Assembly: GCA_016177795.1 (NCBI GenBank)
Contig: JACOUM010000003.1
Location: 180,897-244,896, forward strand
Length of the DNA stretch: 64,000 bases
Source of the DNA: Nitrosomonadales bacterium
GTDB taxonomy: Bacteria > Pseudomonadota > Gammaproteobacteria > Burkholderiales > Gallionellaceae
Direction of reading: 5' to 3'
Below the pieces are notes generated by a model. It saw only the letters and a list, made by a program, of their open reading frames with translations, ran no database searches and had not been told where the DNA came from. The translations under genes and the position numbers were made by a program. This document shows, in pieces, positions 47,956 to 58,072 of this stretch; within the stretch, counting starts at the first letter, position 1; every line of letters starts with the position of its first letter.

Positions 47956-48750
47956 TCAGAAGCTGTGTTCCTGCGCCGGGAAACTGCCGCTCTTTACCTC
48001 GGCGACATAATTTTTCACCGCCTCCGTGATGCCGCATGCGTCCTGCAGGTAGTTTTTCGCGAAGCGCGCCTTTTTGCCCGGGTAGATGTTCAGCATGTCG
48101 TGCAGCACCAGCACTTGGCCGGAACAGGCAGCGCCCGCGCCGATACCGATGGTGGGAATGGAAAGCGCGGCAGTGATCTCCGCAGCCAGCAAAGCGGGAA
48201 TGGTTTCCAGCACCAACATGTCCGCGCCGGCCTGTTCCAGCGCCACCGCATCCTCCAGTAATTTCTGTGCAGCGGCAGCTTCCTTGCCTTGCAGGCGATA
48301 GCCGCCGATCTGGTGCACCGATTGCGGGGTCAGCCCGATGTGCCCGCATACCGGAATGCCGCGCCCGGCAAGAAACTCCACTGTCTCGGCCATCACCGCG
48401 CCGCCTTCCAGCTTGATCATATGCGCGCCCGCCGCTATCAGCCGCGCGGCATTGGCAAAGGTTTCCTGCGGGCTGACCTGGAATGTGCCGAACGGCATGT
48501 CGCCGATGATGAATGCCTGCTTCGCGCCGCGCGCCACACAGGCGGTGTGGTAAACCATGTTATCCAGCGAAACCGGCAAGGTGGTTTCGTGCCCCTGCAG
48601 CACCATGCCGAGCGAATCGCCGACCAGCAGAATATCCACGCCCTGAGCCTCGAGCAGCGCGGCAAAACTCGCGTCATAGCAGGTCAGCACGGCGATTTTT
48701 TCATTCTTGCCGTACATTTCCTGTAAGGCGGTCAAAGTAATTTTCATCAT
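47956..48750 (-). CDS. panB: Ketopantoate hydroxymethyltransferase
   Basis: A 264-residue TIM barrel that adds a hydroxymethyl group from methylene-THF to ketoisovalerate. [14 protein letters not shown] carries a metal aspartate and [16 protein letters not shown] is diagnostic. It overlaps the deoxynucleoside kinase gene by four bases. Confidence 0.96.
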   Translation of the reverse strand: MMKITLTALQEMYGKNEKIAVLTCYDASFAALLEAQGVDILLVGDSLGMVLQGHETTLPVSLDNMVYHTACVARGAKQAFIIGDMPFGTFQVSPQETFANAARLIAAGAHMIKLEGGAVMAETVEFLAGRGIPVCGHIGLTPQSVHQIGGYRLQGKEAAAAQKLLEDAVALEQAGADMLVLETIPALLAAEITAALSIPTIGIGAGAACSGQVLVLHDMLNIYPGKKARFAKNYLQDACGITEAVKNYVAEVKSGSFPAQEHSF

Positions 48751-49388
48751 TCCCCCCGGCTAAAAAATTCACGCGATCCGCGCATTTCCCCAATGCGCCG
48801 CAACAGCAAGGCAAAATCTTCGGAATCATCCTCAAAGTTCAGGTGCTCGGTATTCACCATCAATACCGGCGCCGCCTCGTAATGATAAAAGAAATCGCTG
48901 TAGCCTTGTGCCACGCGCAACAGATAATCATCCGAAATGGTTTGTTCATACGACTGGGCGCGGCGGCGCACGCGCTCCAGCAGCGTTTCCGGCGCGGCCT
49001 GCAGATAAATCACCAGATCCGGCACGGGAGCCTGCAATTGCAGGGTGTGATAAATCTGCTGATACAGCGCAAACTCTGCGTCGCCCAGGTTAAGCCGCGC
49101 AAACAGCGGGTCCTTGTCGAACAGGTAGTCTGCCACGGTATTCATGCTGAATAAGTCCATCTGCGCCAGATCGCGCACTTCATTGCCGCGCTGGAACAGA
49201 AAAAACAATTGGGTCGCCAGCGCATAGCGCGGCGGATCCTGGTAGAACCTGGCAAGGAATGGATTTTCTTCCGGTTTTTCCAGCAGCGCCACAGCGCCGG
49301 TATGGTGCGCGAGGCGGCGCGCCAGGCTGGTCTTGCCCGCGCCAATCGGCCCTTCCACCACGATATAACGATATTTATCCAGCGACAT
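48747..49388 (-). CDS. Deoxynucleoside kinase (dGK/dAK family)
   Basis: A 213-residue P-loop kinase. The start [21 protein letters not shown] sets the Walker A motif (GPIGAGKT) near residue 13; an upstream reading from 49499 lies inside fol[20 protein letters not shown] resembles the LID region of deoxynucleoside kinases. It phosphorylates salvaged deoxynucleosides. The pan-kinase-folK order is common in this bacterial group. Confidence 0.85.
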   Translation of the reverse strand: MSLDKYRYIVVEGPIGAGKTSLARRLAHHTGAVALLEKPEENPFLARFYQDPPRYALATQLFFLFQRGNEVRDLAQMDLFSMNTVADYLFDKDPLFARLNLGDAEFALYQQIYHTLQLQAPVPDLVIYLQAAPETLLERVRRRAQSYEQTISDDYLLRVAQGYSDFFYHYEAAPVLMVNTEHLNFEDDSEDFALLLRRIGEMRGSREFFSRGE

Positions 49389-49869
49389 CCTGCATCCGCT
49401 CCAATACCTGTTCCGCGCACGCGCGCAATGCCTGCTTCGCGCTGCCGACACCCGGAATGCTGCAATCCGGCGCAATCTCCAGCAATGGTTGCAGCACAAA
49501 AGCGCGCAAATGCATCTGCGGATGCGGAATAGTCAGGCCATGCTCATGCAGTTGCTCGTCGTCATACAGCAGCACATCCATATCCAGCGTGCGCGGCGCG
49601 TTGCGAAAGATGCGCTCGCGTCCGTGCCGGTGCTCGATTTCCAGCAAGGCCTGCAACAAGGCTTGCGGGGTCAGCGCCGTCGCAATTTTTGCCACCGCGT
49701 TCACAAATTCCGGCTGATCCGGATAACCCAGCGGCGCGCTGCGATACAGTGACGAACGAGCAACGAGGCGCGTGTCCAGCAACACTTCAATCTCGGCAAA
49801 GGCACGCAGCAATTGGCCGCGCGGATCTTCCAGATTGCTGCCCAGCCCGATAAAGGCGGTGTGCAACAT
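49375..49869 (-). CDS. folK: 2-amino-4-hydroxy-6-hydroxymethyldihydropteridine pyrophosphokinase
   Basis: A 164-residue enzyme of folate synthesis with IGLGSNLEDPRGQL at the start, RTLDMDVLLYDD (metal-binding aspartates) and IPHPQMHLRAFVLQPL near the end. Length is usual. It overlaps the pcnB stop and the kinase start. Confidence 0.95.
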   Translation of the reverse strand: MLHTAFIGLGSNLEDPRGQLLRAFAEIEVLLDTRLVARSSLYRSAPLGYPDQPEFVNAVAKIATALTPQALLQALLEIEHRHGRERIFRNAPRTLDMDVLLYDDEQLHEHGLTIPHPQMHLRAFVLQPLLEIAPDCSIPGVGSAKQALRACAEQVLERMQDVAG

Positions 49870-51218
49870 TATGCTACCGGCTCATCCGTTGCAGTTGCTT
49901 CCGGTTTTCTGCGCAGCTTGCGGCGGCGGCGTTTTTTGTCGGCGGCCTGCTCCGGCTGCAGCATTTCCGCGCGCCGTTCGGCGCTGACATTCTGAAATTC
50001 ATCCCACCACAACCCGAGCTCGTCATCCACCTCACCGCTGGCGCAGCGCAACAGCAGGAAATCGAATCCGGCGCGGAAGCGCGGCTGTTCCAGCAAGCGG
50101 AACGGGCGCTGTCCGGCGCGCTGTTCGAAACGCAGTTGCATCAGCCAGATTTCTTTCATCACCGCATCATGGCGATGCGGGATGGCAAGCCGCGCCTTCT
50201 GCTTGCCGAGCACCTCGTCCATCGCCGCATGCATCGCCCCCACCGGGCGCTCGCCCTGCTGCTGGTGCAGCTTCCACGCCGCCAGCACCTCATGCCACAG
50301 CAAGGCGGCAAACAGGAATGCGGGGGAAACAGGCTTGTCCTGGCTGATGCGTTCGTCGGTATTGCGCAACGCCAGCATGACGAATTTCTCGCCCAGCGGC
50401 TGTTCCAGAATCACATCCAGCAGCGGCAGCAAGCCATGGTGCAGGTTCATTTTGTGCAACTGCTGGATGCATTCCACCGAATGTCCGGACAGCAGCATCT
50501 TCAATACTTCATCGAGCAGGCGCGCCTGCGGCACGTTGTCGAGCAAATCTTTCATTCTGGCGATCGGCGCCGCGGTCGCGGCATCGATCCGCATTTCCAG
50601 CTTGGCGGACAGCCGCACCGCGCGCAGCATCCGCACCGGATCTTCACGATAGCGCACCGCCGGATCGCCAATCATGCGCAACATGTTGGCACGCATATCC
50701 GCATAACCGCCGTGGTAGTCATGGATTTCCTGTGTAGCCGGATCGTAGAACAGTGCGTTCACGGTAAAGTCGCGGCGTGCCGCATCCTGCTCCTGGTCGC
50801 CGAACTGGTTGTCGCGCAGCAGCCGGCCATGCTCATCGGTCTGCGCGTCTTCGGCTTCGATCATGCTGCGGAAGGTGGATGCCTCGACCACCTCTTCGCC
50901 GAACATCACATGCACCAGACGGAAGCGCCGCCCGATGATGCGCGAACGGCGAAACACGCGGCGCACCTCCTCCGGCGTGGCATCGGTCGCCACATCGAAA
51001 TCCTTGGGAATGCGATTCAGCAGCAGATCGCGCACCGCGCCGCCAACTACATAGGCCTGATAACCTGCCGCCTGCAACCAGTCGGTCACTTTCTGCGCGC
51101 CGTAACTGATCTGATCGCGCGACACGCCATGCAACTCGAACGGGATCACCTGCGCATTCCCTGACGATCTGACTTTGGCTGATTTACGGAATACGCGTTT
51201 GAGGAATTTATTGATCAT
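49869..51218 (-). CDS. pcnB: Poly(A) polymerase I
   Basis: A 449-residue nucleotidyltransferase with YVVGGAVRDLLLNRIPKDFD (class II head with catalytic aspartates) and DFTVNALFYDP. The C-terminus is strongly basic (DKKRRRRKLRRKPE), typical of PcnB, and helps separate it from tRNA nucleotidyltransferase. It adds poly(A) tails that speed RNA decay. Confidence 0.92.
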   Translation of the reverse strand: MINKFLKRVFRKSAKVRSSGNAQVIPFELHGVSRDQISYGAQKVTDWLQAAGYQAYVVGGAVRDLLLNRIPKDFDVATDATPEEVRRVFRRSRIIGRRFRLVHVMFGEEVVEASTFRSMIEAEDAQTDEHGRLLRDNQFGDQEQDAARRDFTVNALFYDPATQEIHDYHGGYADMRANMLRMIGDPAVRYREDPVRMLRAVRLSAKLEMRIDAATAAPIARMKDLLDNVPQARLLDEVLKMLLSGHSVECIQQLHKMNLHHGLLPLLDVILEQPLGEKFVMLALRNTDERISQDKPVSPAFLFAALLWHEVLAAWKLHQQQGERPVGAMHAAMDEVLGKQKARLAIPHRHDAVMKEIWLMQLRFEQRAGQRPFRLLEQPRFRAGFDFLLLRCASGEVDDELGLWWDEFQNVSAERRAEMLQPEQAADKKRRRRKLRRKPEATATDEPVA

Positions 51219-51294
51219 GCATTTACAAAAAAGATACGGATAGACCGCGTAAAAGAGCGCGGATTATACACCCTTGAGATTTCGCGGCAGCAAT

Positions 51295-51317
51295 GAAAAA
51301 CGCGCCTTGCGGCGCGT
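51295..51317 (-). terminator. Intrinsic terminator after the PsiF-like gene
   Basis: On the minus strand CGCGCC-GCAA-GGCGCG is followed by TTTTT. It lies 25 bases past the stop of the PsiF-like gene (51342) and before pcnB. Confidence 0.8.
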
Positions 51318-51341
51318 CTCCCTTCCTGAACGGGCAACGGA

Positions 51342-51698
51342 TCAGCCTTTCAGGCAGGTGCTCATGAAGGTCTTGCGATCTGCACCCTTCAGCTCTTTGG
51401 CACCGGCTTCGGCATTGCATGCCTTCATTTTATCCTGCTGCGCGGATGGAGCTGCCGGAGTAGCGGGGGTGGCCGGCACCGCCGGAGCTTCCATATCGGG
51501 AGCGGCGGCGTCCTCTGCCATATCTGACTTCAACACATAATCCCTGGACAGGCACTTCTTCATGAATATCTTGCGTTCATCACCCTTCATGCCTGTCGCT
51601 TCCTTGCTGCAACCCTTCATCTTCTCGCCAGCCGCAACAGCCGGAGCAGAAACGGTAAATGCAAGACCCAAACAAACCAGCGCGATCATTTTTTTCAT
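51342..51698 (-). CDS. PsiF-family exported protein with two PsiF repeats
   Basis: A 118-residue protein with a signal peptide (LVCLGLAFTVSAPAVA). Two similar blocks, KMKGCSKEATGMKGDERKIF and MKACNAEAGAKELKGADRKT, each end in M-x-x-C-L. A proline/alanine-rich linker joins them. PsiF proteins are phosphate-starvation-induced periplasmic proteins of unknown function. It is flanked by its own terminator, so it is likely monocistronic. Confidence 0.85.
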   Translation of the reverse strand: MKKMIALVCLGLAFTVSAPAVAAGEKMKGCSKEATGMKGDERKIFMKKCLSRDYVLKSDMAEDAAAPDMEAPAVPATPATPAAPSAQQDKMKACNAEAGAKELKGADRKTFMSTCLKG

Positions 51699-51819
51699 GG
51701 AAATCTCCTTGAAGTTAGTGGTGGCGGTGAATCAACGGGAGCAATGCAGCAATCCCGCAGCGCACCCTACCCCGCACCCACTACATGATCAATATGCCAA
51801 AATACCTAGATAATCCGGC

Positions 51820-52527
51820 CTAGCCGCGCAGCCCGGCGACCCATCTGGTATAGAGCTGCCCCGCGACATCCCGCAGGCGCGGAAGTTCTTCAGCCATTCG
51901 CCGCTGCATCTCGCCCGCCGACTGCACCGCCGGGCTGTCCCTGCCGGCAAGTATTTCGTCCGCGCCGATTTCGCACCAGGAAACGATCATTGCGCCGGTC
52001 ATTTCGACATGGCATTGCAGCGCAAGGTGTTTGCCGATGGCCCAGGCCTGATTGACGCAATATGCGCTGGACAACAGATGCGTCGCATCCTGCGGCAGGG
52101 TGAAGGTCTCGCCGTGCCAGTGAAATGCCTGGAAGTTCCGTATTGCGCCGAACCATGCATGCGCGCTGTCGTTGTCCGCCACCGTCACGTTGCCCCAGCC
52201 GATTTCCTTCACCGGATTGCGCGATATCGTGGCCCCCAGCGCCTTGGAAATGAGTTGTCCGCCGAGGCAATGCCCCAGCACGGGAATATCCCTGGCTACC
52301 GCATCACGGATCAATGCCAGCACCGGCGGTATCCACGGCAGGTCATCGTTGACGCTCATCGGCCCGCCCATGAATACCAGCCCGGCAAACTCATCGACGC
52401 CGGATGGCACCGCATCGCCCGCATCGATGGCGATCAACTGCCACGGAAGTTGCCGTTCGTCGAGGAATTCGGCCAGATAACCGGGACCTTCCTGGGAGGC
52501 ATGGCGAAAAATGGCGATAGGTTTCAT
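51820..52527 (-). CDS. Class I glutamine amidotransferase-like protein
   Basis: A 235-residue GATase1-fold protein. The nucleophile cysteine is in VLGHCLGGQLIS and the histidine in LALQCHVEMTG, with the partner in the same segment. It lacks any synthetase domain, so it is not GuaA. Such stand-alone proteins are often annotated as GMP synthase-like or gamma-glutamyl hydrolases. The substrate is unknown. Confidence 0.85.
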   Translation of the reverse strand: MKPIAIFRHASQEGPGYLAEFLDERQLPWQLIAIDAGDAVPSGVDEFAGLVFMGGPMSVNDDLPWIPPVLALIRDAVARDIPVLGHCLGGQLISKALGATISRNPVKEIGWGNVTVADNDSAHAWFGAIRNFQAFHWHGETFTLPQDATHLLSSAYCVNQAWAIGKHLALQCHVEMTGAMIVSWCEIGADEILAGRDSPAVQSAGEMQRRMAEELPRLRDVAGQLYTRWVAGLRG

Positions 52528-52536
52528 GTCAGAGCT

Positions 52537-52634
52537 AAGGATTTTGGATTTTGGAATTGGGAATTAGGATTTAGTAGCGCGGCGCGTGAAGGAAAGGTTT
52601 GGCCAAATCCAAAATCCCAATTCCCAAATCCTAT
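52537..52634. repeat. Inverted simple-sequence repeat touching the folE2 stop
   Basis: The left arm consists of words such as GGATTTTGGATTTTGG and AATTGGGAATTAGG; the right arm (52602-52634) is their approximate reverse complement (AAATCCAAAATCCC, AATTCCCAAATCC). The right arm runs into the stop codon of folE2, much like the spacer next to nuoI. Composition is far more AT-rich than the surroundings. Confidence 0.55.
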
Positions 52635-53434
52635 TCTCTCGTCTTGTCCCGCTCGATCAGCGCATAGGCGGAATGGTTGTGAATAGACTCGAAGTTTTCC
52701 GATTCCACCTTGAATGCGTCAACCCGCTCATCCGCATTAAGCAGCGCGGCCACGTCACGCACCATGTCCTCGACAAATTTTGGATTGTCATAGGCGCGTT
52801 CCGTAACAAATTTCTCGTCCGGGCGCTTCAGCAGGCCGTACAGTTCGCAAGAGGCCTGTTCCTCTGCAATACGCACCACATCCTCGATCCAGACAAAACT
52901 GTTGGTGCGCAGCGTAAGCGTGACGTGCGAACGCTGGTTATGCGCGCCGCGTGCGGAAATCTTCTTGGAGCAGGGACACAGGCTGGTAACGGGCACCACC
53001 ACCTTCATGGTGACGCGCGCCTTGCCGTCAATCATTTCGCCGATCAGGGTTACGTCATAATCAAGCAGACTTTGCACACCGGACACCGGCGCCGTCTTGT
53101 TCACAAAATACGGAAAGTTCATTTCGATGTAACCGGACTTCGCTTCCAGGCGGACCACCATCTCGTGCAGGATGCTCTCGAAGGATTCCACGGAAATCTC
53201 GCGCTCGTGCTCGTTGAGTATCTCGACAAAGCGCGACATGTGCGTGCCCTTGAAGTTATGCGGCAGATGCACATACATGTTGAAGGTGGCGATGGTGTGC
53301 TGCACGCCGATGCTCTTGTCCTTCACCTTGACCGGATGGCGGATACCCTTGATACCGACCCGGTTGATCGCCAGATGGCGCGTATCGGCGGAACTTTGCA
53401 CATCAGCAATGTGGGACTTTGCGTGGGCATTCAT
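52631..53434 (-). CDS. folE2: GTP cyclohydrolase I, type 2
   Basis: A 267-residue FolE2 (COG1469) when started at [23 protein letters not shown] lies a few bases upstream. [16 protein letters not shown] and [11 protein letters not shown] (active-site cysteine) are diagnostic. It makes dihydroneopterin triphosphate for folate and, unlike FolE, need not use zinc. The 3' end touches an inverted repeat. Confidence 0.95.
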   Translation of the reverse strand: MNAHAKSHIADVQSSADTRHLAINRVGIKGIRHPVKVKDKSIGVQHTIATFNMYVHLPHNFKGTHMSRFVEILNEHEREISVESFESILHEMVVRLEAKSGYIEMNFPYFVNKTAPVSGVQSLLDYDVTLIGEMIDGKARVTMKVVVPVTSLCPCSKKISARGAHNQRSHVTLTLRTNSFVWIEDVVRIAEEQASCELYGLLKRPDEKFVTERAYDNPKFVEDMVRDVAALLNADERVDAFKVESENFESIHNHSAYALIERDKTRE

Positions 53435-53512
53435 GTCAGCTTCTCTCAATGATTGGTGGTCGGAATTATATAGATGAGCGAGAAACAGGTTTGGTTCAAT
53501 CCTTATTCCCTA

Positions 53513-53787
53513 AGGAACCTCTGATTAAGTCCCACATGGCCGCGCATTCGGCTTTGCGGGATGAAATGCAAGGAAGGCGACGACGCGAATGGCCATTCCC
53601 TTTGCTAGAAGCCTGACACCGCAGATCGCCCGCAAAGCCAATGTCCTAAAGGGTTGCAACAAAAACTGGCGCTCGCGGCGTTGCGCTCCTTGGCATCGTA
53701 GAATGACTACGACCGGCGTCGCGCGCCTTGCGATCATCCAGTTTTTGTTAGCAACGCGGTTCATGGCGGACTTAATCAGAGGTTCCC
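53513..53787. mobile_element. MITE of about 275 bp with 19-base perfect terminal inverted repeats and TA flanks
   Basis: The ends carry GGAACCTCTGATTAAGTCC and its exact reverse complement, and TA lies immediately outside both ends (53511-53512 and 53788-53789). TA duplication suggests mobilisation by an IS630/mariner-type transposase. Inside is a second inverted pair around ACAAAAACTGG and CCAGTTTTTGT. No ORF of note is present. The right end supplies the last three codons and stop of dxs. Confidence 0.75.
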
Positions 53788-55626
53788 TAGTCTCCATCCA
53801 TTGATGGCGGCAACCAGCCCGGCAGCATCCAGCCCGCAATCCGCCAGCATCTGTGCGTGCGCGCCCTGCTCGATGAAATTATCCGGCAAACCGAGTTGCA
53901 GCAGCGGCACAGTAACGCCATGCTGCTGCAGGCACTCCGCTGCTGCGCTGCCGGCACCGCCCTGCACGGTATTTTCTTCCACCGTGACCAGCAACTCATG
54001 ATCGCGCGCCAATTGCAGCACCAGTCCGGCATCCAGCGGCTTGACGAAGCGCATGTTGGCCACGCTTGCGTCCAGTTGTTCGGCGGCAGCCAGCGCGGGA
54101 GCCAGCATCGAACCAAAGGCCAGAATCGCCACTTTGCGCCCGCTGCGCCGCAGTTCGCCCTTGCCGACCGGCAGGGCACGCATCTGCCGGTCAACCGCCA
54201 CCCCGGGACCGCATCCGCGCGGATAGCGCACCGCGGCCGGCGTATTCAACTGGAAGGCGGTGTAGAGCATCTGGCGGCATTCGTCCTCATCCGCCGGCGC
54301 CATCACCGTCATGTTGGGAATGCAGCGCAAATAGGAAAGATCAAAACTGCCCGCATGAGTCGCGCCGTCCGCACCGACCAGCCCGCCGCGATCGACCGCC
54401 AGCACCACCGGCAGATTCTGGATGGCGATGTCATGGATGAGCTGGTCATAGGCGCGCTGCAGAAAGGTCGAATAAATCGCCACCACCGGCTTGAAACCAT
54501 CGCAAGCCAGGCCGGCGGCAAACGTCAGCGCGTGCTGTTCGGCGATGCCGACATCGAAATAACGCTCCGGATATTCTTGCGCGAATTCCACCATGCCGGA
54601 ACCTTCGCACATCGCCGGCGTAATGCCGACCAGCCGCTCGTCCTGCGCCGCCATGTCACACAGCCACTTTCCGAACACTTCGGTATAAGTGGGCTTGCCG
54701 GGCTGGCTGGCGGCAATGCCGTTAACCGGATCGAACTTGCTCACACCGTGATACAGAACGGAGTCCTGCTCGGCATGCGCGTAGCCCCTGCCCTTCTGCG
54801 TGACCACATGCAGGAACTGCGGGCCGGGAAGCTGGCGGATGTTGCCCAGCGTATCCAGCAACACGTCCAGATCATGCCCGTCGATCGGCCCGATGTAATT
54901 GAAGCCGAATTCCTCGAACAGCGTGCCCGGAATCACCATGCCCTTGACGTGTTCTTCGGCGCGCTTGGCAAATTCCAGCACCGGCGGCATGCCCTTGAAC
55001 ATTTTCTCGCTGCCGCGCCGCATCGCCGCATAAAAACGCCCCGACATCAGCCTGGCGAGATAATTGTTCAGCGCACCGACCGGCCGCGAAATTGACATAT
55101 CGTTGTCATTCAGAATGACCAGCAAATTGGCATCCTGCGCACCGGCATTGTTGAGCGCTTCGAAAGCCATCCCGCCGGTCAGCGCGCCATCGCCGATAAT
55201 CGCCACGGCGCGGCGCTCGGAATTTTCCAGCCGCGCCGCTACCGCCATGCCCAGCGCGGCGCTGATCGATGTGCTGGAATGCCCGGTACCGAAAGTGTCG
55301 TAGGGGCTTTCCTCGCGCCTGGGAAAACCCGAGATACCGCCCGCCATGCGCAGCCTGCCCATCGCCTCGCGCCGCCCGGTAAGAATCTTGTGCGCGTAGG
55401 TCTGATGCCCCACATCCCATACCAGGCGGTCGTCCGGCGTGTTGTAGATGTAATGCAATGCAATGGTCAGCTCGATCGTGCCGAGATTGGAGGATAAATG
55501 CCCGCCGGTCCTGCTCACCGACTCGATCAGGAAACTTCGCAGTTCATCGGCGAGTTGCGGCAACTGCGCGCGCTCCAGCTGGCGCAGTTCGTCCGGGGTG
55601 TTGATGGTGGTCAGCAATGAATACAT
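53776..55626 (-). CDS. dxs: 1-deoxy-D-xylulose-5-phosphate synthase, 3' end rewritten by a MITE
   Basis: A 616-residue TPP enzyme making DXP from pyruvate and glyceraldehyde 3-phosphate. [31 protein letters not shown] (TPP site) and [16 protein letters not shown] (catalytic glutamate) are intact. The last residues GNL and the stop codon lie within the terminal repeat of the MITE, so the native C-terminal few residues were replaced. Activity is probably kept. It overlaps the ispA stop. Confidence 0.95.
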   Translation of the reverse strand: MYSLLTTINTPDELRQLERAQLPQLADELRSFLIESVSRTGGHLSSNLGTIELTIALHYIYNTPDDRLVWDVGHQTYAHKILTGRREAMGRLRMAGGISGFPRREESPYDTFGTGHSSTSISAALGMAVAARLENSERRAVAIIGDGALTGGMAFEALNNAGAQDANLLVILNDNDMSISRPVGALNNYLARLMSGRFYAAMRRGSEKMFKGMPPVLEFAKRAEEHVKGMVIPGTLFEEFGFNYIGPIDGHDLDVLLDTLGNIRQLPGPQFLHVVTQKGRGYAHAEQDSVLYHGVSKFDPVNGIAASQPGKPTYTEVFGKWLCDMAAQDERLVGITPAMCEGSGMVEFAQEYPERYFDVGIAEQHALTFAAGLACDGFKPVVAIYSTFLQRAYDQLIHDIAIQNLPVVLAVDRGGLVGADGATHAGSFDLSYLRCIPNMTVMAPADEDECRQMLYTAFQLNTPAAVRYPRGCGPGVAVDRQMRALPVGKGELRRSGRKVAILAFGSMLAPALAAAEQLDASVANMRFVKPLDAGLVLQLARDHELLVTVEENTVQGGAGSAAAECLQQHGVTVPLLQLGLPDNFIEQGAHAQMLADCGLDAAGLVAAINGWRLGNL

Positions 55627-56519
55627 CAGAACTTTCTTAACACAATAAAATCTGCCAGCTCGCGCAAGCGTTGCGCCGCGCCGCCAAATTCGGCCAGGCT
55701 TTCCAGCGCCTCGCGATGCAGCCGCTGCGCCATGTCGCGCGCGCCCTGAATGCCCAACAGGCTGACGTAAGTCGGCTTGTCGTTATCCGCGTCCTTGCCT
55801 GCGGTCTTGCCCAGCGTGGCGGTATCCGCCTCGCAGTCCAATACGTCATCCACCACCTGGAACGCCAACCCGATCAGCTTGCCGAAATGATCCAGCCTGT
55901 CCATCTGCGCGGCTTCCAGGCGGGAACCGCAATACGCGCCCAGCAGGATCGCCGCGCGGATCAGCGCGCCGGTCTTGTGGATATGCATGAATTCCAGCTC
56001 GGGCAGCGTAAGCGACTTGCCCACGCTGGCCAAGTCGATTGCCTGTCCGCCCGCCATGCCGCGCGAACCGGAAGCCATCGCCAGCAGCCTGACCATTTCC
56101 AACTGGCGTGCCGCATCGCCGTTCAGGCGATGCTCGGCAAGCAACTGGAACGCCAGCGTCTGCAAGGCGTCACCGGCCAGCAGCGCGGTCGCCTCGTCGT
56201 ACTGCTTATGGCAAGTCGGCTTGCCGCGGCGCAGCACATCGTCGTCCATGCACGGCATGTCGTCATGCACCAATGAATAGGCGTGAATCAGCTCGACGGC
56301 GGCAGCGGCAACATCCACCCGCGTCTGTTCCGCGCCGGCCAATTCGCCCGCAGCGAACGCCAGCAGCGGGCGCACGCGCTTGCCGCCGTCCAGCACCGCG
56401 TAGCGCATCGCCTCGTGCAACCGCTGCGGCGCGATGTCGGGGCGCGGCAACAGCTCGCGCAATACTCCCTCGAAATGGGATTGCCGGGCTGCCACCCAGC
56501 TCTGAAAATCAGCGTGCAT
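55626..56519 (-). CDS. ispA: Farnesyl diphosphate synthase (short-chain polyprenyl synthase)
   Basis: A 297-residue enzyme, usual for IspA, starting [13 protein letters not shown]; the upstream reading to 56618 lies within xseB. The first aspartate-rich motif is [10 protein letters not shown] and the second [13 protein letters not shown]. It condenses IPP with DMAPP and GPP. Start and xseB stop overlap as TAATG. Confidence 0.95.
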   Translation of the reverse strand: MHADFQSWVAARQSHFEGVLRELLPRPDIAPQRLHEAMRYAVLDGGKRVRPLLAFAAGELAGAEQTRVDVAAAAVELIHAYSLVHDDMPCMDDDVLRRGKPTCHKQYDEATALLAGDALQTLAFQLLAEHRLNGDAARQLEMVRLLAMASGSRGMAGGQAIDLASVGKSLTLPELEFMHIHKTGALIRAAILLGAYCGSRLEAAQMDRLDHFGKLIGLAFQVVDDVLDCEADTATLGKTAGKDADNDKPTYVSLLGIQGARDMAQRLHREALESLAEFGGAAQRLRELADFIVLRKF

Positions 56520-56761
56520 TAATTCTGTCCTGCTTCGCCACCAGCGGAAAAATCCTTCAGCACGCCGTTCTCCAGCACGCTTACCTGCTGTTGTGCGTCT
56601 TCCAGTTTGGCGCGGCAAAGCGTCAGCAATTCCGCGCCGCGTTTATAGGCCGCCAGCGAATCTTCCAGCGACAACCTGCCCGCTTCCATGTCGGCAACAA
56701 TCTGCTCCAGTTCGGCCATGGCCGACTCGAAATCAACGGTTTTCTGCGCTTTACCCGCCAT
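56519..56761 (-). CDS. xseB: Exodeoxyribonuclease VII small subunit
   Basis: An 80-residue helical protein, DFESAMAELEQIVADMEAGRL then SLEDSLAAYKRG, the diagnostic XseB sequence. It pairs with XseA, which is not in the window. The order xseB-ispA-dxs is conserved in proteobacteria. Confidence 0.94.
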   Translation of the reverse strand: MAGKAQKTVDFESAMAELEQIVADMEAGRLSLEDSLAAYKRGAELLTLCRAKLEDAQQQVSVLENGVLKDFSAGGEAGQN

Positions 56762-56884
56762 GACAACCTCTGCTTGCGAAAGACTGGCATTTTACCCAAC
56801 GCACCCTGCCTGGGCGAATTTTTATTGCCCGGCCAGATAATTTCGGGGAAAATCCGCGCCCCGTTTGCTTATATCTCACAACCA

Positions 56885-57022
56885 TTCACCACGAAGCTCA
56901 CAAAGGACACGAAGAGAAACAGATGGCTGCTCCAGGTATTCCGGCCGCCTTGCGGGTAAGCGGCCGATGGCATGCAACTCCATGAAAAAACTTCGCGATC
57001 TTCGTGTCCTTCGTGGTGAACT
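56885..57022. repeat. Inverted CACGAAG-type repeat arms in the xseB/EamA intergenic region
   Basis: TTCACCACGAAG... at 56885-56915 and its approximate reverse complement GATCTTCGTGTCCTTCGTGG at 56998-57017, with GTGAA following. They bracket about 80 bases. The divergent genes xseB and the EamA transporter leave 296 bases here and no promoter is obvious. Confidence 0.5.
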
Positions 57023-57057
57023 GTTTCTTACATGATCAAAGCCATGAGCAATCCCGC

Positions 57058-57897
57058 ATGAAATCCTCCTGGATGCTGGTCGCCGGCCTGCTGTTCGGCT
57101 GCATGGGCGTGTTCGTCAAGCTCGGCGCGCCATCCTTTTCGCATGTCGAACTGGTATTTTACCGCTCGCTGTTTGGCCTGCTGATGGTATACGGCATCAT
57201 GCGCCACCAGCATATTGCCGTCGCCACGCGGCACTGGCGCGCTCACCTGTGGCGCGGCATCTCCGGCTCGGTGGCGCTGGCGCTGTTCTTCTACTGCATC
57301 ACCGTGCTGCCGCTTGCCACTGCCGTCACGCTCAATTACACCGCGCCGCTGTTCCTCACCATCTTCACCATGCTGGTGTTCAAGGACAAGTTCCATCTGC
57401 CGCTGACCGCCGCCATCGCGCTGGGATTCTGCGGCGTAGTACTGTTGCTGCATCCGACGCTGCAGCAGGATCAGTTGCTGCCCGGCCTGCTCGGCCTGAT
57501 CTCCGGTTTTCTCGCCGGCGTTGCCTATCTCAACGTCAGGCAGCTCGCGATAATCGGCGAACCGGACGCGCGCACCGTGTTCTACTTCAGCCTGATCGCC
57601 ACTCTCGGCAGCAGCATGTGGATGCTGTTCGACACGGTGCATGCGATCACGCTGGCAGGCTTCGCCATTCTGCTCGGGCTGGGCAGCTCCGCCACCCTCG
57701 CGCAGCTCGCCATGACGCGCGCCTACCGCACCGGCAGGACGCTGGTGGTCGGCAGCCTCGCCTACAGCACCATCGTGTTCGCCAGCCTGTTCGGCATGCT
57801 GCTGTGGGATGAAATCCTGAGCCCGTCCAGCTGGCTGGGCATGGCGTTCATCATCGCCAGCGGTGTGCTAAGCTTGCGCCTGAGCCCGAAGCATTAA
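57058..57897 (+). CDS. EamA/DMT family transporter
   Basis: A 279-residue membrane protein with ten hydrophobic segments in two EamA halves. The start MKSSWMLVAGLLFGCMGVFVKLG places the first helix at the N-terminus; a longer reading from 57004 includes repeat sequence. TAVTLNYTAPLFLTIF and LAQLAMTRAYRTGRTLVVG are typical. The substrate is unknown; relatives export amino acids or metabolites. Confidence 0.85.
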   Translation: MKSSWMLVAGLLFGCMGVFVKLGAPSFSHVELVFYRSLFGLLMVYGIMRHQHIAVATRHWRAHLWRGISGSVALALFFYCITVLPLATAVTLNYTAPLFLTIFTMLVFKDKFHLPLTAAIALGFCGVVLLLHPTLQQDQLLPGLLGLISGFLAGVAYLNVRQLAIIGEPDARTVFYFSLIATLGSSMWMLFDTVHAITLAGFAILLGLGSSATLAQLAMTRAYRTGRTLVVGSLAYSTIVFASLFGMLLWDEILSPSSWLGMAFIIASGVLSLRLSPKH

Positions 57898-57903
57898 ACT
57901 TGA

Positions 57904-58045
57904 AAAGCAATATCCCCAAAAAACACGAAGTGGGGTAAGCAGGCATTTCGCCGCAAGGCGGAAGCTCGCAAAGTCACGAAACAAATAAACCCATACGCTG
58001 CAACAATCAATTTTCGTGCTTTTCGTGTCTTTCGTGAACCGATCA
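57904..58045. repeat. CACGAAG-type intergenic repeat, second occurrence
   Basis: AACACGAAGTGGGG near 57914 is followed by GTCACGAAAC and, in inverted form, TTTTCGTGCTTTTCGTGTC near 58012. Same word family as at 56885-57022. It fills the gap between the EamA transporter and the SpoIIAA-like gene. Confidence 0.4.
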
Positions 58046-58072
58046 AGATTTTAGAACACAAGGAACAATAAG

